Assembly (NCBI GenBank): GCA_029216955.1
Contig: JANAVB010006999.1
Span: 2,941,102-3,005,101, forward strand
Source of the DNA: Iris pallida
Taxonomy: Eukaryota > Streptophyta > Magnoliopsida > Asparagales > Iridaceae
DNA: 64,000 bases
Direction: 5' to 3'
This document shows positions 46,901-59,128 of this stretch, in pieces. The stretch's first letter is position 1; every line of letters starts with the position of its first letter. Both the position numbers and the translations under genes were made by a program. Below the pieces are notes generated by a model that searched no databases, was not told the origin of the DNA, and saw only the letters and a program-made list of their open reading frames with translations.

Positions 46901-48407
46901 AGATTCAGGCTGGCGCACGGCTATACAAACTGAAATACAGGCTCTGGAAGATAATGGAACATGGAGTCTGGTCGATCTGCCTTCTGGAAAGAAAGCATTG
47001 GGAAGTAGATGGGTGTACAAAATTAAGTACAACTCGGACGGAAGTGTTGAGCGCTTAAAGGCAAGGCTGGTTGTGTTCGGTAATCATCGGGTTGAGGGGA
47101 TCGACTATTCAGAGACTTTTGTCCCGGTAGCTAAGATGCCTACAGTTCGAACGTTCTTGGCTGTTGCAGCTGTGAGAGGCTGGACTTTGCACCAGATGGA
47201 TGTGCATAATGCTTTTCTTCATGGAGAACTGACAGAAGAAGTGTATATGAAGTTGCCGCCAGGTTTTTCGTATAGTGAATCCAACAAAGTGTGTCGCCTG
47301 CATAAGTCTCTATATGGATTGAAACAGGTACCACGTTGTTGGTTTTCTAAGCTTGCTGCTTCTCTGATATCCTATGGATTTATTCAATCTCATTCCGATT
47401 ATTCCCTTTTCTCTCTTTTTAAAGGGAAGGTAGACTTGCATGTTTTGGTCTATGTAGATGATATGATTGTGTCTGGCAATGACTCAGGTGCTTTAGATGC
47501 TTTCAAAAAGTACCTTAGTTCTTGCTTTCACATGAAGGACCTTGGTGTGTTGAAGTACTTTCTTGGCATAGAGGTGGCTCGGAGTGTAGAGAGAATTTCC
47601 TTGTGTCAAAGGAAGTATGCTTTGGACATTATTTCAGAATACGGCTTGATGGAGTCTCGACCTGCTGGTTTTTCCATAGAGCCCAATCACAAGCTGGCCG
47701 AATCGACTAGTCCAAAGATGGCGGATGCAGATACTTATCGGAGGCTGGTTGGGAGGTTGATTTATCTATCATTTACTCGCCCTAACTTAACTTATGCTGT
47801 GCATATCTTGTCTCAATTCGTACAGGAGCCTCAACAAGATCATTGGCATGCTGCTTTGAGAGTTGTCAGATATCTCAAACATGCACCGGGACAGGGTATT
47901 CTTTTGAAAGCTGATTGTGATCTCCGTCTTTCGGGTTGGTGTGATTCCGACTGGGTAAGTTGTCCTTTGACTCGCCGCTCTGTTACAGGCTGGTTGGTGT
48001 TTCTGAGAGGGTCTCCTATTTCTTCAAAGACCAAGAAGCAACCAACTGTTTACCGATCTTCCGCTGAAGCTGAATACCGATCTCTTGCTGCGCTTGTTTG
48101 TGAGTTGAAATGGTTGAAGGAATTATTGGTGTGTTTGGGCGTTCGCCAGGAGTCTGCTATGTCGGTGTATTGCGACAGTCAGTCAGCTCTGCACCTGGCT
48201 CAGAACCCAGTATTTTATGAGCGCAGTAAGCATATTGAGGTGGATTTGTATTTTGTTCGCGATGCTATTCGAGATGGCACCGTAATAGCCTCGCATGTTC
48301 CTACTTCTTCTCAACTGGCTGACATCTTCACTAAGCCCCTTGAAAAGCATGTGTTTGATTCTTTACTTCCCAAGTTGGGCATTTGTGACTTGCATGCTCT
48401 AACTTGA
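43969..48407 (+). pseudogene. Ty1-copia gag-pol, one nonsense codon and one frameshift
   Basis: Gag begins MTDDAASS and carries the copia gag start ADQPGNIITSIIFRGPNYAE and the knuckle CTHCKKTGHDVTTC. Protease is DTGATLHATG; integrase has CDICHQAKQTR, CDLWGPY, RSDNGTEF and QNGRVERKYRH. RT has AFLHGELTEEVYM and YVDDMIVSG, and RNase H has CDSDWVSC, SSAEAEYRSL and YCDSQSAL. The frame is interrupted by TGA at 46111 where integrases have Trp. A one-base shift at the C run near 46741 moves RT to another frame, starting before 46998. It is otherwise full length, with LTRs and target duplication intact. Confidence 0.93.
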
Positions 48408-48414
48408 GGGGGGG

Positions 48415-48530
48415 TGTTAGATTATAGATTATATTTGTAATGTAAATATGGCCCATAAGCCCAAACGTGTAGACACTATATATTATAAACAATCCCCATC
48501 AATAAAAACAAGGCATTATTATTTCCTACA
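48415..48530 (+). mobile_element. 3' LTR of the complete copia
   Basis: 116 bp, starts TGTTAGATTATAG immediately after GAGGGGGGG and ends TTTCCTACA. Confidence 0.93.
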
Positions 48531-48535
48531 TAAAG

Positions 48536-49523
48536 CATAACATCGATATAATGATATCAATTCAAATTGCATAAAAGAATATGTCATAATACGTGTCAAT
48601 GCATAAGACACTCGCTTGCCATTATGAAAATATAATCGTGCTAAGTGCTCATTTTACATCTACTACTAGGCCTGCAAGCATATAACTTTAACATGCAACC
48701 GAACTACATGAAGGTCACTAGTTTCACAAGCCATTTTGAATATAGCTGGGTTTAGGGGTGGGCATACGGTACCAAGACCCACGGTTACGATCCGACCCGA
48801 ATCGTAAAATGTTCAAACAAGGCGGTTCCTAAAATATGGAATTTAAATAGGGCAGGCCGGGGTGGGTTGTGTGACACTAACGGGATTGGGCGGATCATAT
48901 TTTCAAAATAAACATGGCCTTGGACCGACCCGTTTCTAGGGGTATGTATTTTTTTAATCAATTTTGGAATTTTTTGCTATTATAGTTTATAGATAATAGA
49001 ACAAGTTATTGCTAAGTAAACAAATTCTAAAAATTTGGGAAGAAATAAGACTTATTTTGTTCTTATAGACAATAGAACATATGTAAATATTTCCAATTCT
49101 AGATTTTTTTTTTTACTTTTTGGACCCGTTTGCACCCGCGGGTCGATCCGGTTCGGACCCATTTCGAACGGGTCGAGCCCGTTCCGGTTCCAACATTTTT
49201 TAGACCCGTCCCATCCCGTCTCGCCAATTAACGGGTCCGGTCCGGGTCCATAAAATTTGGGCCCGGTCCAACCCGTGCCCACCCCTAGCTGGGTTAGACG
49301 GCGGTCCTTTCAGCGCGGGTAGCGAGCCCTCTAGATGTTTTTAATCACCCGTATTAGTATATCAACAAATCTATCCATGTTCCTAATCCTAGGCTGACAC
49401 AATCCCACTGTCCCGACAATTCATTCAAGGAACTAATACATGGAGTACAAGTTGTCCATGACCATGACCATGCTAATGCATGAATAATTATTCTAAAACC
49501 TAAGCGTGATATATTTCTACAAA
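48536..49523. mobile_element. Decayed relative of the 2.07 kb LTR (interrupted)
   Basis: TCACAAGCCATTTTG (48722-48738) and AGCGCGGGTAGCGAGCCC (49311-49329) match LTR copies 1 and 2 in the same order. The hAT MITE at 48753-49287 lies between them. The LTR seems to resume at 54877 after the hAT transposon, so three later insertions broke it up. Boundaries are uncertain. Confidence 0.5.
48753..49287. mobile_element. hAT-type MITE (TSD GCTGGGTT)
   Basis: Perfect 12 bp inverted ends TAGGGGTGGGCA and TGCCCACCCCTA, flanked by GCTGGGTT at 48745-48752 and 49288-49295. The 535 bp interior is rich in GACCCG/CGGGTC and non-coding. This is a typical plant non-autonomous hAT. Confidence 0.92.
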
Positions 49524-49908
49524 TCTGCCATCAGGCTCGGCTCCAGGGTGCAGGTTCCCAAGGGGGCCTCCAATTCTTTTTAATATACAAAAGATATTTT
49601 GGGCCAGAAGACAGCAACTTTGATTGGGCCACACATGAAAAAAATGACAAAGCCTGCCGCCTGGAAGTCTAATAGCCAAATAGTCCATGGTGATGGATGG
49701 TTAATGCTCTACTAGCATTCTGAAGAAGTTGTCTTCCAAAAACTAATGGCCACAATTAAAACCTACACTAATAGACCTAGGAAAACGAAACGGAAAGCAT
49801 GCCTCTTTTCCTCTCTGTCCCAAAAATAGCTGCCAACGGAAAAAAAATTGGAAACAGTCCTCTCCTTATGTCTCCCTTCCGCAGCCAGCAGGCGCATGTA
49901 TGTATCCC

Positions 49909-50021
49909 TATTTTTTTTTGAAGCAATGGATAATTGTGGTGAACTCGCCTCCACCGGGGCTCTAACTCCGACCACTTGGGCCACATGCATCTCTCTTAAC
50001 CACTAGGCTAGAGGTCATTTA
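49909..50021 (-). mobile_element. tRNA-derived SINE with 14 bp TSD
   Basis: CATGTATGTATCCC flanks it at 49895-49908 and 50022-50035. On the minus strand it reads GACCTCTAGCCTAGTGGTTA, a perfect box A (TAGCCTAGTGG), then a diverged box B (GGAGTTAGAGCCCC), and ends in A9 (49911-49919 region). Total about 113 bp. The direct repeats, poly-A tail and tRNA-like promoter fit a SINE inserted into the hAT transposon. Confidence 0.85.
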
Positions 50022-51570
50022 CATGTATGTATCCCCACGTATTTCTCATTCACTTCTTTAATTTCTAACGGTCTTTTTTCTCTCTTGTGAAATTGGTATA
50101 ATTTTGAGTATTTGCTTTGCTATTTGACAAGCTAATTATCATCTCTTTTCAGTCTTTCTCTAAATCTCTTTCAGTCATTCGCTTCTTTAATCTCTAACGG
50201 TCTTTTTTTTTCTCTTGTGAAATTGGTATAAATTTGAGTATTTGCTTGGCTATTTGACAAGCTAATTATCATCTCTCTTTCAGTCTTTCTCTAAATAATA
50301 TTTTCTGATAACTGATTCATCTCTCTATTCTTTTTCTATCACTAGGCCCTCGAGACACGGCCGGATCTGAGATCTGTGGAGTTCATGGCCACCAAACACG
50401 ATTGAAGTTCACGGCCGGATCTAAGATCTGTTTTTTTGCTATCATGTGTGATTTTATTTTGTACTATAATTGTTTTACATCCTTTCTTTGTTTTGTTCCT
50501 CTATATATTTGTTTGTTTGCTTTCATTTTAATTTGTCAATCAGAAAAGTTATAAATGATTTCTTCTATATCTGAACTATGAAATATTAATTTGCTAAAAT
50601 TTTCAACTTTATTGTCACTCAGGAAAAAAACATAAATTGTGTTATAATAGAGAAACTTCACTGTCTGATTTTAATAACACAATTTATGATTATCAAATTT
50701 ATGATCATTTATGATTATCAAGTTTTTCATTTGACAGTGAAGTTTTTCTGATTAGAAATGTTATGCCGAGAGTATACTAGACTTCCGAGAGTAGAATATT
50801 TCATTTTAACTAAAGTAATTATAATGTTTGGTATAATTTTTTTGCCAAGATATTGCATTTCAAAAATTAAACTCATCATGATTTTTAAAAAGGCACAAGT
50901 CCCATGTTCGCTAATTTTCTTTTTCTTTTTTTGTTAGGTTTGTGTTGAATTGGAAAATCATGACGGACAAAAGAAAATTTGAATCAGAAAGTTCGAAGAG
51001 GGAGAAAAAAAAAAAGACAATACAAACTCACACAATCTCTCAAAGGATTTATGAATTGGTATGTAAAATCTACGAGTATATTGTCGAACTTAACTCAAAG
51101 TGTGCTTGCTAGCTAATTTTGACATTCCCGATAATGTGATTGTGAATGATGAAAATTGGCACCTCGTAAATGCTAATAAAAATTTACTGAGAATTTAGTT
51201 TTGAATGACGAGATTCATTTAAATGACAATCGCGAAGAGGATGGAATTGAAAAAGAGAGTAATAATAATGAGATGGTGAATATAATTGATAATGAACATT
51301 TAAATGAAAATTTAGATATGAATGTGGAAAAATGATTTGTTTGATCCAAAAAATTTGGAGAATAATATGCCTCAAAGAAAAATTGATTTGTTAGTAGAGA
51401 AGGACTCAATAAGAGTTATGGATGAAGTGTATCCGGCTAATGTTCAAAATAGAAGCTTCAATGATAAACACTACATTCGATCTTTGCCAAATGGAGAAAA
51501 ACTTGATAGATCATTGCTAGTATACTCTCGGAAGAATGATAAGGTATCTTGCTTTTGTTGTGTGTTATTC

Positions 51571-51614
51571 AAAAGAGAGAGAGAGAGAGAGAGAGAAGGG
51601 GAGAGAGAGAGAGA
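51571..51614. repeat. (GA)n inside the transposase zinc finger
   Basis: An imperfect GA run lies just after the FCCVLFK codons and accompanies a frame change. Confidence 0.85.
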
Positions 51615-52844
51615 CTTGTGCCAAGTCCTTTAACAACAACAACAATAGGATACAATGACTGGAAAAATATTCTTTCGAGGCTTAGTGAGCATGAAAAGAG
51701 TAGTGATCACTTTAATAGTTTAACAGACTGGATGGAGGCAGAAACAAGGTTGAGAAAAAACTAACAATTGATTCTTCTAACCAAAAACCTATCGAGAAAG
51801 AAAAAAATGTATTAGAGAGAGATTTTGAAGAGAATTATGTGTGTTGTGAAAAGTCTTGCTAGTAGTAATTTGACATTTCGTGGAAGTAATGAAAAACTTG
51901 ACGATCACAATAGTGGATTTTTTAAAGTATAATTAGAATAATTTCTGATTTTGATCCGATAATGGAAGAACATCTTAGGCGTATTCGAAAAAAAGAGATT
52001 TGTCGTGTCCATTATCTTGGTCATGATATCCAGAATGGGTTAATACTTTTGTTGGCAGGCGAGATTAAGAGCAAGATCCTTGATATTGTCAAAGGTGCAA
52101 AATATTTTTTTGTAGTTCTTGATTGTACTCCGAATGTTAGTCACGAAGAACAAATGTCTCTTATATTGAGATGTGTTGATGTTTCCACGACTCCAATAAT
52201 AGTGGAAGAGTTCATTGTTGAATTTTTGAAAGTTGTTGAAACGTCAAGGGAAGCACTTTTCAATGAACTTAAAAAACTTTTAGAAACTTTAAAACTTGAT
52301 TTTAATGACATGAGAGGACAATGTTATGATAATGACTCTAATATGAAAGGACAATACAAATGTTTAAGCAGTAGGGTACTAAAAGAGTATCCTAGGACAT
52401 TTTACACTCCATGTGGTTTTCATTCGCTTAACCTTACTTTATGTGATATAGCCATGAGTTCTGAGCAAGCTAAATCATTTTTTGGAGTGATACAATAGAT
52501 TTATAAATTATTCTCTGGTTCAACAAAGCGATGGGAGGTTCTCAAATCTTATGTCAATTTACACAAAAATCATGGTCGGATGTGCGTTGGAAAAGTAATT
52601 GCTAGTGTAAAAGTAGTGAGATTTCAAACTCCTCAAATAAGAGATGCATTGCTTCATCTAGTAGAACATACTGTTGATGCAACAACAATAAGTGAGGCTG
52701 GGTCTTTAGCAAACTATGAACTTTGAATGTTTGATTTCCTCGTTGGCATGGTGATTTGATTCGACAATTTGCATAAAGAGAATAGAGTTAACAAGATTCT
52801 CCAATGAAAAGAAATGAATATTTAGGAGTGTATAAATTGTAGGA

Positions 52845-53930
52845 ACGAAGTCGTAAAACAGAATACTCTAGAGGGGGTGAATAGAGTAGGCAGCAGAATA
52901 TTGTTAATTAAAAACTTGTTAGCATTAAGATCACAGAATTAAATCAATAATCACATAAAAATAACTGTAAAAGAAATGAGATCAAAAGTCAAACGCAAAC
53001 ACAATAATGTATACTGGTTTTTCTCTTGTGAGTACTAGTCCAGTCAGAAGAACTCTAGCTTTTAGTTGAATCCACTATTGGAAAATCCTGCAAGTTTTTA
53101 TACGAATTTCTTACAACTTCTACAAACGCGAGCTTTGATACGAAGAACTCGACCAACTTTAATTTTGAAGATTCTTTCTTCAATCAAGTCTCTAATTATA
53201 ATTTTCCTGAAATCTTCTAGACCGTACCGTACCGACAAATTGACTAAAGAATTGTAACTGGCTTGGAATTTGAAAATGAAAGCTTTTTAGAACTCTTTGG
53301 AATAGAAACGTAAGCTTAGAAGAGAAGAGATGAAAGTGAATGAGTGATTGAAATGATCAGAATTCTTCTCTATTTATAGTTTTTCTAAAGGCAGAACTCT
53401 GGCAGAATTCGGACAGAACTCTTTAAGAGAATCTCGTAAAAATTCGCAACTAAAGGGAGATCAAGTTTTCAAACGTTCAAAAATCAAACGGTCACTAACC
53501 AAACTCTGGCCGAACTCAGGCCGAGTTCTGTCAGGGTTGGTCAGGGTTTTTCAAAATAATTTTTGGGCTTTTTGAAATCCTTCAGAAGCTTTTGTAAATA
53601 AGAAATGTTTTTCAAAACATAGGTCATTTTTTAAAACGATTTTGGAAAGCCTATTTGCTAGTACGACTCAGTATACAACGTATTTCTAGACTCAATAAAA
53701 GTGAAAAAATATATTGCATAGAGAAATACATACTCGAGAGGCAAGCACAACTTCGATCTTGAATTGAGTAGATATCCGATCATGATCAGTGTCCAAGTGT
53801 CCAAAACGTCTTGAGTAAACATCTGAGTAGCTCCGTATATCGAGACAGAGTTTGATCAATTATTAAAATCAGGTTTGACCATGACCAATGGGCCAACATA
53901 AATCTCTTGTAAGGACTCATTCTTTTTTTT
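52845..53930. mobile_element. Unclassified 1.1 kb insertion in the hAT transposase
   Basis: It separates the DUF4371 part from EYRNIGFEIAKSEA, which should follow closely. Near its left end is CTCTAGAGGGGGTGAATAG, similar to motifs at the ends of SIRE/Maximus copia LTRs. A CTCTATTTATAG TATA-like site lies at about 53370. It has no coding capacity. A solo LTR is likely; the exact ends and target duplication were not resolved. Confidence 0.5.
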
Positions 53931-54876
53931 GTAGAGTACAGGAATATCGGATTTGAAATTGCGAAGAGTGAAGCATAAAAGATTGCTTTGGAAATGGAGG
54001 TTGAACCCACTTTTCGTGAAACTCGTATTTGTCAAAAAAAGAAGAAGTTTTTTTTATGAGAATGCTAGGGATGAACCAATACAAGCGGCTGAAGAATCTT
54101 TTCAGGTTAATTATTTTATAACAATAATTGGTAATGCTCTTTTTTCACTCAAGACAAGATTCAAGCAATTTTAAAAATATGAATATATTTTTGGATTTTT
54201 ATTTAACTTGAGCAAGTTGAAAGTTGTAGAAGATGAGAGTTTGAAGCGTTCATGTGCTACACTTGACATTTTTTTTGAAACATGGAAATGATTCTGATAT
54301 TGATGCGCTTGAATTATTTTCAGAGTTACTGTTTTTGAGAAAATTATTACCAGAGTGGATAACCAAACCAATTGAAGTGTTGGAGTATATCAAAAATTTG
54401 CATCTTGGTTTTCCTAATGCTTGGATAGCTTATAGAATAATACTAACTATACCAGCTGTTACAGTAGCTACTACCGAAAGAAGTTTCTCAAAACTCAAGT
54501 AGATAAAAAACTACCTCCGATCAACTATGTCACAAGATAGATTTAACGGTTTGGCCATGTTGTCTATTAAAAAAAATGGTAGCTAAACTTGATCACAATG
54601 ATTTAATTGACAATTTTACACATAAAAAAGCGATGAGAGTATGAACTTTTTCTGCTTAGATTTAATTTAGTGTTATTTTTTTATTTTTAAATAATTTTGG
54701 AGCTTAGATTTGCTTAATTTATTGAATCTTGGTAAAAATTTATTTTTATTCAAGTACTAATTATATTATATTTTGGATTTGTTGGATTTATGACAAAAAT
54801 ATATAAATGACCGAGGGCCTCATTTATAGGACTTGTCTAGGGCCTCCAAAATGCTGGAGCCAACCTTGTCTGTCAT

Positions 54877-55075
54877 AACTGTATATCAGTCTCTGCTCAG
54901 CATTTATCATAAACATCGAGCCATGACTCGAGTCCATCTTTCCAGTCTAGGAATTTTTATATCTACGTAGCTCCTAGTCCATGAATACTACCTTGGCAAC
55001 CCAACGGTCCCAAATATTTTCATATTTCTATTACATTAAGCTATATTGCTATACTCCATCATATACATCTCCACC
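54877..55075. mobile_element. Remainder of the decayed 2.07 kb-type LTR
   Basis: ACCTTGGCAACCCAACGGTC and TTGCTATACTCCATC match TTGGCGACCCGTCGGTCCC and TTGCTATACTCTACTC in LTR copies 1 and 2. It ends where the gypsy 5' LTR begins at 55076. Confidence 0.5.
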
Positions 55076-57626
55076 TGTCACCCTCGAAATTCGTGTTACG
55101 TATTTTCGTATATGTGTACATATTTCGGGTCTGTATTTTTATTAGTCATGGTTAGCTAGTCATGATTTTATTTTTTAGCATGTTGCATTGGCATGGTTAT
55201 TTTGACATTTCATTGGTTATGGCTTAGCTTGGTTCGGTTTAGCTTGGTTTGGTTTGCTTTTAGGTTCATCATGAACCAAAAGAAAATCCCTACCTACTAC
55301 CACCATCATCATTTAACCAAAAGAAAACCCCTACCTACTACCACCATCATCATTTAAAACCCAACCCCTTTCTCTCTCATCTTTACTCTTCATTTATTTC
55401 TTCATCTTCTTCCTCTTAACTTCTCGACCTACCAAGAGAAGCTTAGGCAAGTGCAACTTGCTTCATGGTGAAACTCCATTATTGTTGTTCTATTGTCTTC
55501 CTCGCGAGATTCTAAGATACTTTAGAACTTGGCATTTTTTATTTTGATGGATATTTTCTTGTAGATCTAAGTTTATATCATTTTCGGTTTTCTTAGATTT
55601 TGATCTATTAAACTTTATTATTTTCATGTTTTGATTCTTCTATGTTGTAGAGAATTCGATTTTGCCCAAAATAGACCTTTGAAAAGTTGGATTTCGACTT
55701 GTTTTGAGGAAGTTATGGCCAAAAGCATTTTTGACCATTTCTATGTTCATCAGGTCTGATTTTGGCAGGGACGATGAATAGGGCCTATTTTGGCTGTTTT
55801 AAGTCCCTTTTGGCTGAATTGTGGCCCAAATTTCCCCCAACTTCTAACATGAAAGTTGTAGATCTTTTCCTTGGCTTCAAGAATATGTTATTAGCTATTT
55901 TATGCAAGTTTTCTCATTCATTATAATGTAAGGATAGAGCATGATAGTGGCCCGTCGTGGCGTACTCTTGAGAAGTAAACATGACATGTAATCTGGAACG
56001 CTGTTGCGACGGCTATCTCGACATGATAGTAATCCTCCTCTTGATACCGTGGACGATTGTGCTTGTACAAATAAACTGTTACTGTCTTGCATCATGTCTA
56101 GGATGGGGATCCCTGAGTACCACGGTCAGGGATACCTACAGTAATTGACTAAGGCTAATAAACTAGAATAATTCAGTAGACATAAAGAGATTCCCAGCTA
56201 CAGGCAATTCCGTTATCTGGGCACATTAAGTGGACTTGTAGCCTACCGACGAGTAGGGCACATTTCCAGCACACAGTCACGTGTTGCATTATTCATAAAC
56301 GGACATTAGACCTGGATAGCCGGATGGTCTGCAGGGCTTGTGGCTGTTGGGATAATCTCATTGCATCTTGCTAGTAACTAGGCTGTGATAACCGTAGTTA
56401 GTTAAGAGTATCAAGCCGTACTCTTTATTGGCCGTGATTGATTGGATGGAGTTTATTCCAGCTTAGTCTTATCCTGATTCTGTGCAAGATAGTGACATGG
56501 CATGATTATTGATACTTGCCTTAACAATAACGATCGGGGGTCCAGTTCTGTTCAGGAGAAGGGTTACAACCCCGGTCCTTGTTTGGTTTAAGGATTGTAA
56601 CAGGCTCCCGGAGCAGTTCTGTGTCCTCTCTTCGTTTATTGTCTTATTTCAATCCCAAGTCATGTTCGTCATATTTTACCTTACCTTAATACCATGATTA
56701 TTTATACTGGCCTTAGCAATAAAGATCAGGGGTCTAGTTCTATTCAGGCGAAGGGTTACAACCTCGGTCCTTGTTTGGTTTAAAGGTTGTAACCTGGCTC
56801 TCGGAGCAGGTCTGTGTCCTCTCTTCGTTTATTGTCTTTACTGTACCAATAGTATTTGAGACGGGTTTCTATTCAGGTGAAGGGCTGCAACCCCGATCCT
56901 TGTTTGGTTTAAGGGTTGTGACCTGGCTACTTGAATGGTTTCTTCGTACTCAGTTTACTGTTGTTATCTCTATTATTATCAGTTCTTTATTTATTATTTA
57001 CCTTTAATATTCTATTATGATATGCTGGTTTTAGTTCCGAAGTGAAGCCTCCTTTGTGGAACTTGCTCTTTCTGGGGTCTGACCCAGCTGGTTTTGTGTG
57101 GCCAGATATCGGAGCAGCACCAGAGGATCCACCTGTCTTCCAGCCAGATGGTGACCACCAGGCGTAATCCTGGCAACGAGTGGGTTTCTTTTTGTCCTCC
57201 CACTTTATTTTAAAAATTATTCTTTTGAGGCATTTAGCCGGCGAGCACGTGTTAGCTTGTATTGCACCTTTATTTACTGTTTGCCTACGGGCTGTAACAT
57301 GATTGACAGATCCTAGGGTTGATCATGTATGACTGAACTCTTGCTAGTCTTGACATTTTGTACGACTAGCTTCATGATCATCCAATATGTAATGTATGAG
57401 ACGCCTTGCTATTATATATTTGGTGCTCTGACATCTTGTAACTATTATTGCTTGCTTGAGATTGAGACAATAGGCTTGTTCATGACCATAGGTGACTGTT
57501 GGCTTGTAGTTAAACCCTCATGTATCTAGACAGCCGTGACCGTATAGCGAGGTGGATTGTACTTCAATATACGTAGCTGGCTATGTACACCCCCGCACTC
57601 CAGTATTCTGGTTCTGGGGCGTTACA
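55076..57626 (+). mobile_element. 5' LTR of the Ty3-gypsy element
   Basis: 2551 bp, TGTCACCCTCGAAATTCG to TCTGGGGCGTTACA. It matches the 3' LTR from 62500 and the split LTR at the window's left end. It lacks the minisatellite found at the same site in the 3' LTR. The long LTR fits the Tekay/Del clade. No left target duplication can be verified because the right end is outside the window. Confidence 0.9.
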
Positions 57627-57644
57627 TGGTTTTAGTGGTAGCCC
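57627..57644 (+). other. Degenerate primer-binding site
   Basis: TGGTTTTAGTGG follows the 5' LTR directly; four of twelve positions differ from TGGTATCAGAGC. Confidence 0.5.
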
Positions 57645-57804
57645 ATGCAGGTCTTGTAAATCAAGATATGTGAGGGTTTACTGAATAGATGTCTCAATCA
57701 GTACTCGCCCTTGATCTCTGCTCGTATCTTCTGAATCCCTGTAATCTTGACCTGATCACATGCTTGTATCGTTGATCTGTCCTGGTCCTTCCTTATTGTT
57801 CCCT

Positions 57805-59128
57805 ATGTCGTCTTCTTCAGCGGCATTGTTCCTGGACCTGCCGTTCAGCAAGGAGGAGCACCTTCCGTGGACCAGCAGCAGCCTGTAGATCAAGCCCAGC
57901 ATTCAGGAGTAGCCTCCAGAGTCATGCCTACTGGAGGAGAGCCACCAGTTCAGCCCGTCCAGCCTGCAAAGCCTGATGATAGCACTTTGGTGGGTCTCAT
58001 CAGGTCATTATTAGCCTCCCAGGATCGTCGAGGAGATGTCTTACACCAGGCGGTGGCAGATGCTTTGACCAGAGAAGGTCATCAGGGTAATAGCGCGGCC
58101 AACAGCTTCAAGCGCTTGAATCCTCCTTTTTTCGACGGCAGTGAAGATGCGATCACTGCAGATGCTTGGCTTTAGGACACAGAGGTGATTCTAGAAGCAG
58201 CCAGGACTCCAGAGAATGAGAAGGTGGCCATAGTGCGCCTGTAGTTACTAGATCTTGCCCGTAGCTGGTGGGCAGCGCAGGCCGATGGATTAGTGGCCCC
58301 TATTGCCTGGGCAGTATTCAGGAAAAGATTCCAGACCAAGTACTTCGATGCTGTAGCTCGGTACGATCTACAGACGAGGTTCACCAATCTGAAGCAGATG
58401 GGCAGGACGGTCGATGGATATACGGCCGAGTTCTCTAGGCTTAGTCGGTTTGCTCCCACCTTGGTGGCGACCGAGTTCGATAGAGCCCAGCGGTTCCAGC
58501 AGGGGCTCCACCTAGAGATTTTATTGGCGGTAGAGAAGTTTGAGCAACGGACTTTTGATGCAGTATTGAAAGCAGCCCGGAGGCATGAGTATACCTCCCA
58601 GAGGATCGTGGATAGGACCGGAGGTCGAAAGCGATCTCACGGCCAGATGAATCAGTCATCAGCACCAGCCCCGGCAGCCAGGACTTTGACCATTGGAGCT
58701 CCGAGGCGGACGGCCTCAGTGACGTCGGTTCAGCATTCCACCCCGACGCACCCTCAGCAGCAGAAGCAGAAGCAGTCTTCCGTAGTAGGATGTTCACACT
58801 GCGGAAAGCCAGGGCATGTGGTATCAGAGTGTCGCAGAGCACAGGATTTGTGCTTGGTTTGTGGTGCCCCGGATCAGAGGGTTAGGAACTGCCCGAACAG
58901 GGGGAGTTCATCGGCCTTCTCTAGTCCTTCAGTTAGAGGACCAGCACCAGTCCAGCAGCAGCAGCAGCTACAGTACCCGTTCCCATGGCCGTTGCCGACG
59001 CAGGCCCAAACATTCCAGCAGCAGAGACCACAGCAGTTTGCCCAAGCCCAAGCCCTGATCCAGAGCAGGCAGAGGAATTTTCAGCAGAGGGACCCGCACC
59101 CAGAGGACGTGGTCAAGTGCTGGCCTTG
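57805..59128 (+). pseudogene. Ty3-gypsy gag
   Basis: ATG at 57805 (MSSSS) followed within a few codons by a frame change; then GIVPGPAVQQGGAPSVDQQQ in the frame used downstream. Typical gag blocks follow: NPPFFDGSEDAITADAWL, LLDLARSWWAAQ, FQTKYFDAVARYDLQTRF and GRTVDGYTAEFSRLSRFAP. A zinc knuckle CSHCGKPGHVVSEC follows near 58795, and a second, altered one, CLVCGAPDQRVRNC. Two in-frame TAGs lie near 58173 and 58242. The Gln-rich C terminus runs into another frame carrying the protease. Confidence 0.88.

Larger units (their letters stand above)
43574..48530 (+). mobile_element. Complete Ty1-copia retrotransposon (TSD TAAAG)
   Basis: A 4957 bp element: 5' LTR, primer-binding site, gag-pol, polypurine tract GAGGGGGGG, 3' LTR. 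TAAAG flanks at 43569-43573 and 48531-48535. It sits 1.4 kb upstream of the MADS start codon, with the opposite orientation. Confidence 0.95.
50960..54645 (+). pseudogene. hAT transposase (TTF-type zinc finger, DUF4371, hAT dimerisation)
   Basis: A start MTDKRKFESESSKREKKKK lies at 50960. A TTF-like domain follows near 51420-51560 (YIRSLPNGEKLDRSLLVYS, FCCVLFK), invaded by a GA run. The DUF4371 part is the 52-53 kb frame, with VVLDCTPNVSHEEQMSLILR, RGQCYDNDSNMKG and HSLNLTLCD. The C-terminal dimerisation domain is NAWIAYRIILTIPAVTVATT and ERSFSKLK at about 54420-54500. Many stops and frameshifts, and the insertion at about 52845-53930, make it inactive. Confidence 0.88.
49532..54868 (+). mobile_element. 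hAT transposon, 5.3 kb
   Basis: Ends CAGGCTCGGCTCCAG (left) and CAAGGTTGGCTCCAG (right, reverse-complemented) are inverted repeats with 3 mismatches. TCTGCCAT (49524-49531) and TCTGTCAT (54869-54876) form an 8 bp target duplication with one difference. Both ends also share GGCCTCC just inside. It carries a decayed transposase of the DUF4371/TTF-zinc-finger type, a SINE and a 1.1 kb insertion. Confidence 0.88.
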
